From Sphingomonadales bacterium UBA2683 (GTDB taxonomy: Bacteria; Pseudomonadota; Alphaproteobacteria; Sphingomonadales; Sphingomonadaceae): a DNA stretch of 64,000 bases. The notes under the pieces are model-generated. The model saw nothing but the letters and a program-made list of their open reading frames with translations, made no database searches and had not been told where the DNA came from. The number at the start of each line of letters is the position of its first letter. The first letter of the stretch is position 1. The DNA lies in NCBI GenBank assembly GCA_002354635.1, contig DELZ01000002.1:248001-312000 (forward strand). The letters are read 5' to 3'. The translations under genes were made by a program, and so were the position numbers. Of the stretch, positions 10,886 through 20,582 are shown in pieces.

Positions 10886-12286
10886 TCAGCCTTTGCGCAA
10901 TGCGGTTCCCATATCACGGATACTCTTGATTTTTTCTGAAAGGGGATCCCAGTCGTCCTTGTCTGCAATGGCGGTCCAGATTGATTCAACTTCCTCGATA
11001 TGCATCGAACAGGGGGCCGGTTTTTGCCAGTAGCGACTGACCGGTGACCGGCTGCGTGGTCGATCGGCAATCAACCGACGGAAATCGGCAAATTCGGAGC
11101 TATCATCCTCCGGATCGGCCAGATTTTCGGTCCGGCTCCAGTCGAAGAAGAACCGGTCAATCTCGAGCGTTCTCTGTGCCAGGCCCTTTTCCGCCGCGAC
11201 AACAAGCTCGCGATCCTTTTCGAACCCCCCGGACTCGATGCCCAGTCGCCAGCAGAAATGCTCGGTGAAGGCGACACCATAGGCTTTGGGGAAAGCTTCC
11301 AGCGTCTCCACCAGCGTTTCACTGTCGGCAATCAGGCGCAGGGCGCTGGCCAATTGCGCCAGGTTCCAGTGCAGGGCCTCGGGTTGTCGGGCAAAGCAAT
11401 AAAGCCCTTCATGGTCAAAATAGGCAGCAGTGAAGCCCGGTTCCCAATAAGGCGTGAACCGCCACGGACCATAGTCGAAGCTTTCGCCGCTGATATTGAT
11501 ATTGTCGGTGTTGAGCACGCCGTGAACAAAGCCCGCGGTCATATAGGAGCCGGCCAGCCGGGCGACTTGCCGTGCCACATTGGCGAACAATTCTGCAGCC
11601 GGGTTGTCGGTCTGCGCGCCGCCATAATATTGTTCGAGGCAATAGGCGACCAGCCGGTGCATCAGCGCTTCATTTTTCTCGTAGGCGATGCGCTGGAAGG
11701 TCCCGATCCGGATATGGCCGTGGTTCAAACGGGTCATCACGGCCGAGCGGGTCGGCGAGGGTTCATCGCCACGCATCAGTTTCTCGCCGGTCTCGACCAC
11801 CGCGAACGTCTTTGACGTGTTGACGCCGAGCGCCTCGAGCATTTCCGTCGCCAGAATTTCGCGGACCGCCCCCTTCAGGGTCAGCCGGCCGTCGCCCGTC
11901 CGGCTCCACGGCGTCGTCCCTGAGCCCTTGGTTCCGAGATCCATGAGCCGATTTTCATGGTCGCGCAGCTGCGCAAACAGAAACCCGCGGCCGTCGCCGA
12001 TCTCGGGATTATAGGTCCGGAACTGGTGGCCGTGGTAGCGCAGCGCGAGCGGCGGATCGAGATTGTCGGCGAGCGGCTCGAACCTGCCGAAATGGGCAAT
12101 CCATTGCTCGTCGTCCAGTTCGTCCAGTCCGACACTCTTGTCCCATCGGTCATTCCGGAACCGCAGAATATGGTCGGGGAAATCGGCGGCCGTCACCGGA
12201 TCGCCGATATCCTCTCCCAGGCGGGTGATTTGGACATCGGGTCGATAGATGCTCTTGCCGGGCTCGGATTGCGGTTTATATGGCAT
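10886..12286 (-). CDS. selO: protein adenylyltransferase SelO (YdiU family)
   Basis: A 466-residue pseudokinase-fold enzyme that AMPylates proteins on Ser/Thr/Tyr. Family motifs: LRYHGHQF (about 80), GTKGSGTTPWSRTGDGRLTL (about 120-139) and GVLNTDNINISGESFDYGPW (about 245-264, catalytic/metal loop). It is slightly shorter than E. coli SelO and lacks the C-terminal Cys that would give a selenocysteine equivalent. The start is ATG at 12286, back to back with the alpha/beta hydrolase gene 60 bases away. Confidence 0.9.
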   Translation of the reverse strand: MPYKPQSEPGKSIYRPDVQITRLGEDIGDPVTAADFPDHILRFRNDRWDKSVGLDELDDEQWIAHFGRFEPLADNLDPPLALRYHGHQFRTYNPEIGDGRGFLFAQLRDHENRLMDLGTKGSGTTPWSRTGDGRLTLKGAVREILATEMLEALGVNTSKTFAVVETGEKLMRGDEPSPTRSAVMTRLNHGHIRIGTFQRIAYEKNEALMHRLVAYCLEQYYGGAQTDNPAAELFANVARQVARLAGSYMTAGFVHGVLNTDNINISGESFDYGPWRFTPYWEPGFTAAYFDHEGLYCFARQPEALHWNLAQLASALRLIADSETLVETLEAFPKAYGVAFTEHFCWRLGIESGGFEKDRELVVAAEKGLAQRTLEIDRFFFDWSRTENLADPEDDSSEFADFRRLIADRPRSRSPVSRYWQKPAPCSMHIEEVESIWTAIADKDDWDPLSEKIKSIRDMGTALRKG

Positions 12287-12346
12287 ATTTCAACAGTGGC
12301 GGCTAATCGGTCGCGCAGCAAGTGCGAACACAGGGCCAAATGCAGC

Positions 12347-13210
12347 ATGAGTGAAGAAAAATCTTATCGGGACATTTTCTGGGAATCCGATGACGGATTG
12401 AAACTGCACGCCTGGGACTATCCGTCCGACAGCGGCAAGACACCGGTCATCTGCATACCCGGTCTGACCCGCAACGCGCGCGACTTTCGTCATCTTGGTG
12501 CCGTGTTCAACGGTGACCGCCGCATCCTGATGGTGGACCTGCGCGGTCGCGGGGCCAGCGAATATGCCAAGGAGAGCAGCACCTATAATCCCAAGCAATA
12601 TGTTTCGGATATCATCATGCTGATGGAAGAGCTGGACATACCCAAGGCAATTTTTTTCGGTACGTCGCTTGGCGGCATTGTGACGATGTTGCTGGCCAGG
12701 ACGGAACCGGCCCGTGTCGCCGGCGCGCTGCTGAATGATATTGGCCCGGAGCTCGACCAGACCGGTCTCGACCGGATTGCATCCAATGTCGGACAGGGTC
12801 GCAGTTTCGACACATGGGCCCATGCCGGGCGCGATATGGCAGAAAATGGCAACGACATATTTCCCGACTTCACGCTGAAGGACTGGATCGCCTTCGCCAA
12901 GAAAGTCTACCGGATGAACAGTTCGGGCCGGATCAAGCTGGATTATGACATGAAGATATCCGAGCCGTTCGACGGCAAGGGCGGTGGCAGCGGCGCGCTT
13001 TGGCATGCGCTGGAAAACATGAAGGATATCCCGACGCTGATCTTGCGCGGCGAATTGTCGGACCTGTTCAGCGAGCAGACCGCGCACAAAATGCTGCAAA
13101 AACTGGACAAGGGTGAGTTGGTAACAGTCCCGCGCGTGGGCCACGCGCCGACCCTGGAGGAACCCGCGTCGCTTGACGCGATCAACCAATTGCTGCACCG
13201 CATCGACTGA
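12347..13210 (+). CDS. alpha/beta hydrolase
   Basis: A 287-residue alpha/beta-hydrolase. The oxyanion region is VICIPGLTRNARDF, the nucleophile elbow GTSLGG has Ser107, and the C-terminal VPRVGHAPTLEEP supplies the catalytic His. The frame stays open upstream to 11957, but that stretch lies over selO on the other strand. The ATG at 12347 (MSEEKSYRDIFWESDDG) gives the family's usual length. The substrate cannot be told. A glycosyltransferase follows after 31 bases on the same strand. Confidence 0.82.
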   Translation: MSEEKSYRDIFWESDDGLKLHAWDYPSDSGKTPVICIPGLTRNARDFRHLGAVFNGDRRILMVDLRGRGASEYAKESSTYNPKQYVSDIIMLMEELDIPKAIFFGTSLGGIVTMLLARTEPARVAGALLNDIGPELDQTGLDRIASNVGQGRSFDTWAHAGRDMAENGNDIFPDFTLKDWIAFAKKVYRMNSSGRIKLDYDMKISEPFDGKGGGSGALWHALENMKDIPTLILRGELSDLFSEQTAHKMLQKLDKGELVTVPRVGHAPTLEEPASLDAINQLLHRID

Positions 13211-13241
13211 CTATTTTCCGGAAAGCCGACAATAAAGCCGC

Positions 13242-14399
13242 ATGAAACCAGCCAGAATCCTGCATCTGCACAGCACGTTCAATCTGGGCGGCAAGGAAGC
13301 ACGCGCCGTCCGGCTGATGAATCATTTCGGCGATGCGGCAGAGCATGTCATTTTGTCGGCCGAGCCCGACAGCCTTTCCGCCCGCGATGCGATCGATGGC
13401 AATATCAAGGTCGCCTTCCCCAGCGACGCGCCCTCGCTTGCGGGGAAACCGTCGTTGAAACGCTACCGCGCGTTCGTTACCTATTTCCGGCAGTTCGATC
13501 TGATCCTGTCCTATAACTGGGGTTCGATGGACGGAGTAATGGCGCGAACATTATTCTCGCGGGCGGAAGGCCTGCCACCGCTGATCCATCACGAAGACGG
13601 ATTCAACGAAGACGAGCAGCAGAGGCTTAACTGGAAACGAAACTGGTTCCGCAAGTTTGCGCTCGGTGCGGCGCAGGCGCTGGTTGTGCCGTCGGAGCGA
13701 CTGGCCCGTATTGCCAGCGAAGTCTGGAAGCAGCCGGAGCAGAAGATCCACCGTATTCCCAATGGAATCGATGTGAAGCGGTTCGAGAAAAAGTCGCAGC
13801 GCGGTGCCTTGCCCGGTTTCATCCGGCGTGATGGTGACGTCATTGTCGGAACCGTAGCCGGACTGCGCGCGATCAAGAATCTGCCGCGACTGGTGCGGGC
13901 CTGTGCAGCGGCCGGCGACAATGTGCGTCTCGTGATCGTCGGTGAAGGACCGGAAAAAGACAGAATATGGGCCGAGGCAGAGCGTGCCGGGTTCGCTGAC
14001 CGTCTGCTGATGCCCGGCTTTCTCGCCGATCCGGCCCGCTATATTGGCCTTTTTGATATTTTTGCCTTATCTTCCGATAGCGAGCAGTTTCCGATTTCCC
14101 TGATCGAGGCGATGGCCGCTGGCCTGCCGGTGGTGGCCACCGATGTCGGCGATATCAAGTCGATGGTTTCGCAGGCCAATCAGGGCTTTATCAAGCCGCT
14201 GGGCGACGAGACCAAATTTGTCGAGTCGCTTATAACTCTGGTTCAGCACCGGCAGTTGCGGGAAGATCTGGGAATGCAAAACAGGATCAAGGCGCAGGCC
14301 GAATATAATGAAAGCAAAATGCTGGGACGCTATGCCCTGCTATATGGGCATGCTCTGGGGCGCGCGGATTTTGGCAGGACTAAATCACGTATTTCATAA
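13242..14399 (+). CDS. glycosyltransferase family 4
   Basis: A 385-residue GT-B fold glycosyltransferase. The C-terminal donor-binding half has the GT4 signature: GTVAGLRAIKNLPRLVRA, IVGEGPEKDRI and FALSSDSEQFPISLIEAMAA, with the E-x7-E pair that binds the nucleotide-sugar. The N-terminal segment NLGGKEARAVRLMNHFG is the acceptor-side loop. It probably adds a sugar during envelope or capsule polysaccharide synthesis, but no other polysaccharide genes are adjacent, so the acceptor is unknown. Confidence 0.88.
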   Translation: MKPARILHLHSTFNLGGKEARAVRLMNHFGDAAEHVILSAEPDSLSARDAIDGNIKVAFPSDAPSLAGKPSLKRYRAFVTYFRQFDLILSYNWGSMDGVMARTLFSRAEGLPPLIHHEDGFNEDEQQRLNWKRNWFRKFALGAAQALVVPSERLARIASEVWKQPEQKIHRIPNGIDVKRFEKKSQRGALPGFIRRDGDVIVGTVAGLRAIKNLPRLVRACAAAGDNVRLVIVGEGPEKDRIWAEAERAGFADRLLMPGFLADPARYIGLFDIFALSSDSEQFPISLIEAMAAGLPVVATDVGDIKSMVSQANQGFIKPLGDETKFVESLITLVQHRQLREDLGMQNRIKAQAEYNESKMLGRYALLYGHALGRADFGRTKSRIS

Positions 14400-14467
14400 C
14401 AGAGTTTTTGCGAGCATTTTGATGCACCGCCGTCTATATCGGCATCTGGGGATAAGAGGAGATTTCA

Positions 14468-15871
14468 TTGTTCAAGGGCTTAAAACCCATTCAGTATAAC
14501 GGTCGGGAAGTATGGCCGCTGATCGAGGGTGGAAAAGGCGTCGCCGCCACCAATCACGCAAGTTCGGGAGCATGGGCCGCCGCTGGCGGCATTGGCACCG
14601 TATCTGCCGTAAATGCGGACAGCTATGACGAGGATGGCAATGTCATCCCGCAGATCTATCACGGCCGGAAACGCGAAGAGCGGCATCAGGAACTGATCCA
14701 ATATGCGATTGACGGTGCGGTGACTCAGGTCACCCAGGCCTATGAAATTTCCAACGGCAAGGGCGCGATCAATATCAATGTCCTGTGGGAAATGGGTGGC
14801 GCGCAGCAAGTATTGGAAGGCGTACTCGAGCAGACAAAAGGCATGGTCGCTGGTGTTACCTGCGGTGCGGGCATGCCTTATAAGCTGTCCGAAATTGCCC
14901 AGACATATGGTGTAAATTATCTGCCGATCATCAGCTCCGCACGCGCCTTCCGTGCGCTGTGGAAGCGGGCCTATCACAAGGTTCCCGATCTGATGGCTGC
15001 CGTGGTCTACGAAGATCCATGGCTGGCCGGCGGTCATAACGGACTTTCCAACGCGGAAGATCCGAGAAAACCGGAAGATCCCTATCCGCGGGTCAAGGCC
15101 CTGCGCGAAACCATGCGCGCGGAAGGCATCGCCGACAGCGTGCCGATCATCATGGCCGGTGGCGTCTGGCATCTGCGCGACTGGCAGGACTGGATCGATA
15201 GCGAGGAACTGGGGCAGATTGCTTTCCAGTTCGGCACGAGACCGTTGCTGACCAAGGAAAGCCCGATTCCGGAAAGCTGGAAAAGCGAGCTGACCAAGAT
15301 CAAGGAAGGCGATATTCTCCTGCACAAATTCTCGCCGACCGGCTTCTACAGTTCTGCCGTCCGCAACGAATTCCTGCGCAGTCTGGAAGCGCGTTCCGAG
15401 CGCCAGATTCCCTATTCGACCGAGAAAGCCGGTGAGCATACCCATCAGCTCGACGTCGGCATAAAGGGCAAGAATTTCTGGGTGACCCGCAATGACCTGT
15501 TGCGCGCGCGCGAGTGGGACGGCCTCGGCTTTACCATGGCGATGAAAACGCCTGACAACACGCTGATTTTTGCCACGCCCGAAGAATCGAAGATGATCCG
15601 CAAGGACCAGGCCGACTGCATGGGCTGCCTGTCCCATTGCGGTTTTTCGTCGTGGAAGGATCATGACAACAACAGCACCGGGCGGCTCGCCGATCCGCGC
15701 AGCTTCTGCATCCAGAAGAGCCTGCAGGAAATCGTCCATGGTGCACCGGTCGAGGAACATCTGATGTTCGCCGGTCACGGCGCCTATAATTTCGGAACCG
15801 ATCCCTTCTATTCCAACGGTTTCGTACCGACGGTACAGCAATTGATGGATCGCATCCTTACCGGCGACTGA
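14468..15871 (+). CDS. NAD(P)H-dependent flavin oxidoreductase (nitronate monooxygenase family) with Cys-rich C-terminus
   Basis: A 467-residue FMN TIM-barrel protein of the nitronate monooxygenase / 2-nitropropane dioxygenase family (GVAATNHASSGAWAAAGGIG near residue 25, TCGAGMPYKL, IIMAGGVWHLRDW, IAFQFGTRPLL). It is longer than the usual 320-370 residues. The extension carries CMGCLSHCGF and a later Cys (SFCIQK), a spacing that could hold an Fe-S or zinc site. It starts at TTG 14468 after AAGAGGAG. The GNAT gene begins 1 base after its stop, so the two are coupled. Confidence 0.8.
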   Translation: MFKGLKPIQYNGREVWPLIEGGKGVAATNHASSGAWAAAGGIGTVSAVNADSYDEDGNVIPQIYHGRKREERHQELIQYAIDGAVTQVTQAYEISNGKGAININVLWEMGGAQQVLEGVLEQTKGMVAGVTCGAGMPYKLSEIAQTYGVNYLPIISSARAFRALWKRAYHKVPDLMAAVVYEDPWLAGGHNGLSNAEDPRKPEDPYPRVKALRETMRAEGIADSVPIIMAGGVWHLRDWQDWIDSEELGQIAFQFGTRPLLTKESPIPESWKSELTKIKEGDILLHKFSPTGFYSSAVRNEFLRSLEARSERQIPYSTEKAGEHTHQLDVGIKGKNFWVTRNDLLRAREWDGLGFTMAMKTPDNTLIFATPEESKMIRKDQADCMGCLSHCGFSSWKDHDNNSTGRLADPRSFCIQKSLQEIVHGAPVEEHLMFAGHGAYNFGTDPFYSNGFVPTVQQLMDRILTGD

Positions 15872-15872
15872 G

Positions 15873-16328
15873 TTGGAAATCAGGCTCGACGATCTGGGTA
15901 GCCAGCAGGTGCGTGATCTGCTGGCTGCGCATCTCGCGGGCATGCAGGCCAACTCGCCGCAGGAAAGCGTTTACGCACTGGACCTGTCCGGTTTGCTGAT
16001 GCCGAATGTCTCGGTCTGGACCGCGTGGGAGGGCGACGACCTGATGGGCATCGGCGCGCTCAAGCAACTGTCGCCGTCGACCGGAGAGATCAAGTCGATG
16101 CGCACCGATTCCGCGCATTTGCGCAAGGGAGTCGGTCTGGCGTTGCTTGATTACATCATTACCGAGGCGAAGTCCCGGGGCTATCGGCGACTAAGTCTTG
16201 AAACGGGTTCCGGCGCGGAATTTGAAGCGGCGCTTTGCCTGTATCGCAAACGCGGGTTCGGAAATGGCGAACCATTCGGCAGCTATCAGGCCACCGCCTT
16301 CAACCAGTTTCTGCATCTAAAACTTTAA
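15873..16328 (+). CDS. GNAT family N-acetyltransferase
   Basis: A 151-residue GNAT acyl-CoA transferase. Motif A (acetyl-CoA pyrophosphate loop) appears as AHLRKGVGLALLDYIITEA (about 85-103), followed by RLSLETGSGAEFEAALCLYRKRGF, the usual strand 5/helix 4. The substrate is unknown; the family includes PanZ/YhhY-like small acetylating enzymes. The TTG start at 15873 lies directly after the stop of the flavin oxidoreductase gene, so the two are probably co-expressed. Confidence 0.82.
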   Translation: MEIRLDDLGSQQVRDLLAAHLAGMQANSPQESVYALDLSGLLMPNVSVWTAWEGDDLMGIGALKQLSPSTGEIKSMRTDSAHLRKGVGLALLDYIITEAKSRGYRRLSLETGSGAEFEAALCLYRKRGFGNGEPFGSYQATAFNQFLHLKL

Positions 16329-16353
16329 TCGATCACCTGATGGGGCAGACAAC

Positions 16354-16376
16354 CCCTTCTCGCTCCAGGGAGAGGG
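16354..16376. terminator. possible bidirectional terminator between GNAT and amt
   Basis: CCCTTCTC and GAGAGGG form a stem with one bulge around the loop GCTCCAGG. It lies between the convergent ends of the GNAT gene and amt. No strong T-run follows, so the call is weak. Confidence 0.3.
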
Positions 16377-16387
16377 AGCTTGCTCGA

Positions 16388-17704
16388 TCAATCCAGATCC
16401 CACGCCCGTTCGCCATGGTTGGAAATATCCAGACCATCGCGTTCGTCATCCTCGCTAACCCGCATCGGCAGGATGAAGCTGATACCGAACCCGATAATCG
16501 CCGTGGCAACTGCCGACCAGATGGCGACCGCGCCGACTCCGATCAGCTGTGCAACAAACTGGCTGCCGAAGGCCATGCCTTCCGGATAGCCGGTGCCGCC
16601 GAAACCGCCGCTGATGAACAGCGCCAGCATCAGGCTGCCGAGCATCCCGCCGACACCATGGACCGCGAACACATCGAGACTGTCGTCGATCTTGAAGCCG
16701 TTCTTGACCAGACCGACGGCGAAGAAGCAGACGATCGCGGCCGCGGCACCGATAATGATCGATGCGCCGGGACCGACAAAACCGGCGGCTGGTGTGATCG
16801 TCGCCAGTCCGGCAATCGCACCGGTCGCCACACCAACGGCGGTCGGCTTGCCGACCTTGAACTTCTCGATCAAAATCCACACCAGCGCGGCCATGGAAGC
16901 CGCAATATGGGTGTTGATGATGGCGGCCGAAGCATCGTCGGTCGCGGTCAGCGCGGAGCCGCCGTTGAATCCGAACCAGCCGACCCAGAGCATCGCGGCG
17001 CCGGCCACGGTCAGGGCAGGGCTATGCGGCAGCATCATTGTTTTCGGCCAGCCCATACGCTTGCCCATCATGATCGCGACGACCAGCGCGGAGACGCCGG
17101 CGGTGGTGTGCACGACGATGCCGCCGGCAAAATCGAGCACGCCGAGACCGCTGAGCCAGCCGCCACCCCAGACCCAATGCGTGACCGGTGCATAGACAAC
17201 CAGCAACCACAAGGCACAAAAGGCAACGACCCAGCCGAACCGGGCCCGTTCAACCCAGGCGCCGATCATCAGCGCCGGCGTGATCACGGCAAAGGTCATC
17301 TGGAACAGGACAAAGGTCGATTCCGGAATGAAGGTATCCTGCCGGACATTGCCCAGATTGGCGAGCATCCAGTTCATACCGCTGCCGAGAAAGCCGTTCG
17401 TGACGCCGCCGAAGGCCAGCGTGTAACCGACGACAATCCAGAGAACGGAACAGACGCCGGCCACTGCCAGGCACTGGATCAGAACCGAGAGGAAATTCTT
17501 GGCGCGCACGAGGCCGCCATAGAAAAGCGCGAGACCGGGCAAGGTCATCAGCAGGACGAGAGCGCTGGCGGTCAGGATCCAGGCGGTGTCGCCGCTGTTG
17601 GCGACATCGGCAATCGCCGGATCGATGGTCTGCTGTGCCTGCAGGGGCGATGTCGCCCATATCGCGGCCAAGGCCAATCCGGAGGATTTGACTGGATATT
17701 TCAT
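16388..17704 (-). CDS. amt: ammonium transporter
   Basis: A 438-residue Amt/MEP/Rh-family channel. It has an N-terminal signal sequence (AAIWATSPLQA) and about 11 hydrophobic helices. Family marks include PGLALFYGGLVRAKN (about 55-69) and the twin pore histidines in VVHTTAGVSALV and VFAVHGVGGMLGS. It moves ammonium/ammonia across the inner membrane. No glnK gene is adjacent, unlike the usual glnK-amt pair, so P-II control would come from elsewhere. A large antisense open frame over it is not a gene. Confidence 0.93.
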   Translation of the reverse strand: MKYPVKSSGLALAAIWATSPLQAQQTIDPAIADVANSGDTAWILTASALVLLMTLPGLALFYGGLVRAKNFLSVLIQCLAVAGVCSVLWIVVGYTLAFGGVTNGFLGSGMNWMLANLGNVRQDTFIPESTFVLFQMTFAVITPALMIGAWVERARFGWVVAFCALWLLVVYAPVTHWVWGGGWLSGLGVLDFAGGIVVHTTAGVSALVVAIMMGKRMGWPKTMMLPHSPALTVAGAAMLWVGWFGFNGGSALTATDDASAAIINTHIAASMAALVWILIEKFKVGKPTAVGVATGAIAGLATITPAAGFVGPGASIIIGAAAAIVCFFAVGLVKNGFKIDDSLDVFAVHGVGGMLGSLMLALFISGGFGGTGYPEGMAFGSQFVAQLIGVGAVAIWSAVATAIIGFGISFILPMRVSEDDERDGLDISNHGERAWDLD

Positions 17705-17804
17705 GATGTCCCCTGCAGCTGTTATCTTATTATGTCCGACCGCCTTTGCGAATCAGATTGTGCCGAATTTCTAGTCGAGACGGGCAGGGGACTCAACGGA
17801 AAGC

Positions 17805-18803
17805 TTAGACCCATCCCTCCAGCACCTGGTCCGGCGGGCGATGCCCGTCTGCCCAGACGCGGATATTGGTGATTACCCGTTCGCCGGACGCCTCGCGGCC
17901 TTCAAAGGTAGCGCTCCCCATATGTGGCAGCAATACGGTGTTCTTCAGCGTCAGGAACCGCGAATCGATGGTCGGCTCGTTCTGGTAGACGTCGAGCCCG
18001 GCCCCGCCGATCCGTCCGTCTTGCAGGGCGTCGATCAGGGCATCCTCGTTGACCAGGTCACCGCGTGCGGTGTTGATCAGGTAGGTGGACGGTTTCATCA
18101 TGCCGATTCGCTCGGCGTTTATCAATTCGTGGGTTTCGACCGTGTGCGGACAATGCAGTGTGATGATGTCGCACTCGCGGATCAAGTCGTCGAGATCGGC
18201 AACAAAATTCGCCCGCACCGATTCTTCAACGGCCGGCGGCAACTGGCGCCGATTGTGGTAGACAATCGACAGTCCAAAACCGGATGCGCGGCGGGCCACC
18301 GCCTGACCGATGCGGCCCATGCCGATAATGCCCAGTTTCTTGCCGCCGATGCAATGGCCGAGCATGCCGGACGGTTTCCAGCCCTCCCACTGTCCGCTCC
18401 GGATCAGTTTTTCGCCGTCCGAAAGGCGGCGCGGTGCCGACAGGATCAATGCCATCGTCATGTCGGCAGTATCTTCGGTGAACACTCCCGGCGTGTTGGT
18501 GACAAGAATTTTCTTCGCGCGCGCGGCAGCGAGGTCGATGTGATCGACACCGGCCCCGAAACTGGCAATCAGGCGCAGCCGGTCGGGCGCATTTGCAATC
18601 ATTTCCGCATCGATATGATCGGTCACGGTCGGTACCAGCACGTCGCAGTCCGCCATCGCGGCGATCAGGTCGTCGCGCGAAAAGGGCGTGTCACTGTAAT
18701 TGGGCACGGCATCAAACAGTTCGCACATGCGATCCTGATTGGAGTCCGCCAATTCGCGGGTGATGATGACACGGGGATTCGAGGGTGGTGGTGAGTCTGG
18801 CAT
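17805..18803 (-). CDS. D-2-hydroxyacid dehydrogenase (glyoxylate/hydroxypyruvate reductase type)
   Basis: A 332-residue NAD(P)-dependent D-isomer 2-hydroxyacid dehydrogenase. The Rossmann loop is LGIIGMGRIGQAVARRA (about 157-173). The catalytic Arg is in INTARGDLVNEDAL, the Glu in DVYQNEPTID, and the His in VLLPHMGSAT. The overall match is closest to the GyaR/GhrB group that reduces glyoxylate or hydroxypyruvate, but substrate specificity cannot be fixed from sequence. Single gene, no obvious operon partner. Confidence 0.87.
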   Translation of the reverse strand: MPDSPPPSNPRVIITRELADSNQDRMCELFDAVPNYSDTPFSRDDLIAAMADCDVLVPTVTDHIDAEMIANAPDRLRLIASFGAGVDHIDLAAARAKKILVTNTPGVFTEDTADMTMALILSAPRRLSDGEKLIRSGQWEGWKPSGMLGHCIGGKKLGIIGMGRIGQAVARRASGFGLSIVYHNRRQLPPAVEESVRANFVADLDDLIRECDIITLHCPHTVETHELINAERIGMMKPSTYLINTARGDLVNEDALIDALQDGRIGGAGLDVYQNEPTIDSRFLTLKNTVLLPHMGSATFEGREASGERVITNIRVWADGHRPPDQVLEGWV

Positions 18804-18913
18804 AGGTCCATTGCTATGCCCGAAATTTGCTTCAGGTCAAGCAGGCGGCGCTTGAAGCGGAGGCGGCTTTTCGGCTATGCATCGCTCAACCGGGGAACAA
18901 GTAACCAATCATC

Positions 18914-19390
18914 ATGCGTATTCTGGCAGTCATGCTCATCACCACATCGGGTTTGTTTTTGTCATCGCCTGCCAGCGCGCAACAGGCGCCGCCCTATTGG
19001 GCGTCAATCGATGAACCCGAGGCACGGATGCGCACCGGGCCGAGCACCGAATATCCGACGATGTGGATATACAAGCGCGAGAAGCTCCCGGTGAAGATTC
19101 TCGCTCGCTACAAGTCGTGGCGCAAGGTCGAGGATCATGAAGGGACGCAGGGCTGGATGCACGCGCGTCTGCTCAGCGCCTCGCGAACCGGTCTCGTGCT
19201 GGCGACCAGTGGCAAGCCGGTCGCGATGCGCTCCATGCCCGAAGGCGGCGCCAGAATTATCTGGCGCGCAGAACCGGGCGTCGTCGGCAGCCTGACCCAG
19301 TGCGAAAAAGGCTGGTGTCTGTTCGACGTCACTGGCCGCAAGGGCTATATCAATATCGCAGACGTCTGGGGCGACGAACCGCTGAAATAG
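18914..19390 (+). CDS. secreted SH3-domain protein
   Basis: A 158-residue protein with a clear signal peptide (MRILAVMLITTSG then FLSSPASAQQ, about residues 1-24). Two bacterial SH3-like repeats follow: ARMRTGPSTEYPTMWIYKR (about 37-55) through GTQGWMHARLLS, and a second from GKPVAMRSMPEGG to KGYINIADVWG. Proteins of this type bind the cell wall or regulate hydrolases in the periplasm. Convergent with the thiolase gene, one base between the stops. Confidence 0.8.
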   Translation: MRILAVMLITTSGLFLSSPASAQQAPPYWASIDEPEARMRTGPSTEYPTMWIYKREKLPVKILARYKSWRKVEDHEGTQGWMHARLLSASRTGLVLATSGKPVAMRSMPEGGARIIWRAEPGVVGSLTQCEKGWCLFDVTGRKGYINIADVWGDEPLK

Positions 19391-19391
19391 A

Positions 19392-20582
19392 TCAGTCAAT
19401 CAATTCCAGCGCCACCGCCGTGGCTTCGCCACCACCGATGCACAAAGCCGCGACACCTTTTTTCAGACCGCGTTTTTTCAATGCCGCAATCAAGGTCACC
19501 ATGATGCGGGCGCCGCTGGCACCGATCGGATGCCCCAGCGCCGTGGCTCCGCCATTGACGTTGAGCTTGTCGCGGCTGATGCCGATATCCTGCATTGCGA
19601 ACATGGCGACGCAGGCAAAGGCTTCGTTCACTTCCCACAGATCGACCTCGCCGACCGACCAGCCGGCCTTGTCCAGCACCTTCTGGATCGCCTGGACCGG
19701 CGCCGTGGTAAATTTTGAGGGAGCGTGGGCGTGGGCCGCATGGGCAACGACCCGGGCGACGGGTTTCAGTCCCTTGGCGTCGGCCACGCTAGTGCGGGTC
19801 AGAACCATGGCCGCAGCGCCGTCCGAGATCGAGGAGGCATTGGCGGCGGTGATCGTGCCGTCCTTGGTAAAGGCAGGGCGTAGCTGCGGAATTTTGTCCG
19901 GATTGCCTTTCAGCGGCTGTTCGTCCTTGTCGACCGTGATATCGCCTCTGCGGTTTTTCACTTCGACCGCGACTACTTCGTCATCAAAGGCATCGCCTTC
20001 GACTGCAGCCTTGGCCCGCGCCAGCGATTCGATCGAATATTCGTCCTGCGCTTCCCGGGTCAGCTGATATTCGCCGACGGTTTCTTCGGCGAAGCTGCCC
20101 ATCGCCCGGCCGGGTTCGTAGGCATCTTCGAGACCATCGAGGAACATGTGGTCCTTGGCTTCAGCATGACCGAGACGTGCGCCGCTGCGCATTTTCGGCA
20201 GCAGATAAGGCGCGTTGGTCATGCTTTCCATGCCGCCAGCGACGATCATGTCGATCGAGCCTGCTGCCAGCGCCTCTGCGCCCATGATCGCGGCCTGCAT
20301 ACCGGAACCGCACATCTTGTTGACGGTGGTCGCCTCGACCGACTGTGGCAGTCCTGCATAAATAGCTGCCTGACGGGCAGGGGCCTGGCCCTGACCGGCG
20401 GACAGGACATTGCCCATATAGATGCGCTCGACATCGGCCCCGGCAACCCCGGCGCGTTCGACGGCAGCCTTGACCGCCACGGCGCCGAGCTGGGGTGCGC
20501 TGACCTCTCCGAGAGCGCCCTGCATGCCGCCCATGGGTGTGCGGGCATAAGAGAGAATGACGATCGGATCGGAACTGGACAT
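19392..20582 (-). CDS. acetyl-CoA C-acyltransferase (thiolase)
   Basis: A 396-residue thiolase. Active-site residues are visible: NKMCGSGMQA (acylated Cys about 90), EVNEAFA, GHPIGASGARI (His) and the C-terminal CIGGGEATAVALE (second Cys). The length and the MSSSDPIVILSYARTPMGG start fit acetoacetyl-CoA/biosynthetic thiolases. The frame is open 40 residues upstream but lacks homology there, so the ATG at 20582 is used. No phaB or fadB gene is adjacent, so whether it serves PHB synthesis or beta-oxidation is open. Confidence 0.92.
   Translation of the reverse strand: MSSSDPIVILSYARTPMGGMQGALGEVSAPQLGAVAVKAAVERAGVAGADVERIYMGNVLSAGQGQAPARQAAIYAGLPQSVEATTVNKMCGSGMQAAIMGAEALAAGSIDMIVAGGMESMTNAPYLLPKMRSGARLGHAEAKDHMFLDGLEDAYEPGRAMGSFAEETVGEYQLTREAQDEYSIESLARAKAAVEGDAFDDEVVAVEVKNRRGDITVDKDEQPLKGNPDKIPQLRPAFTKDGTITAANASSISDGAAAMVLTRTSVADAKGLKPVARVVAHAAHAHAPSKFTTAPVQAIQKVLDKAGWSVGEVDLWEVNEAFACVAMFAMQDIGISRDKLNVNGGATALGHPIGASGARIMVTLIAALKKRGLKKGVAALCIGGGEATAVALELID

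Noticed and set aside
16235..17872. 545-codon plus-strand open frame over amt
   Set aside because: Antisense to a clear ammonium transporter; composition reflects GC-rich codon positions.
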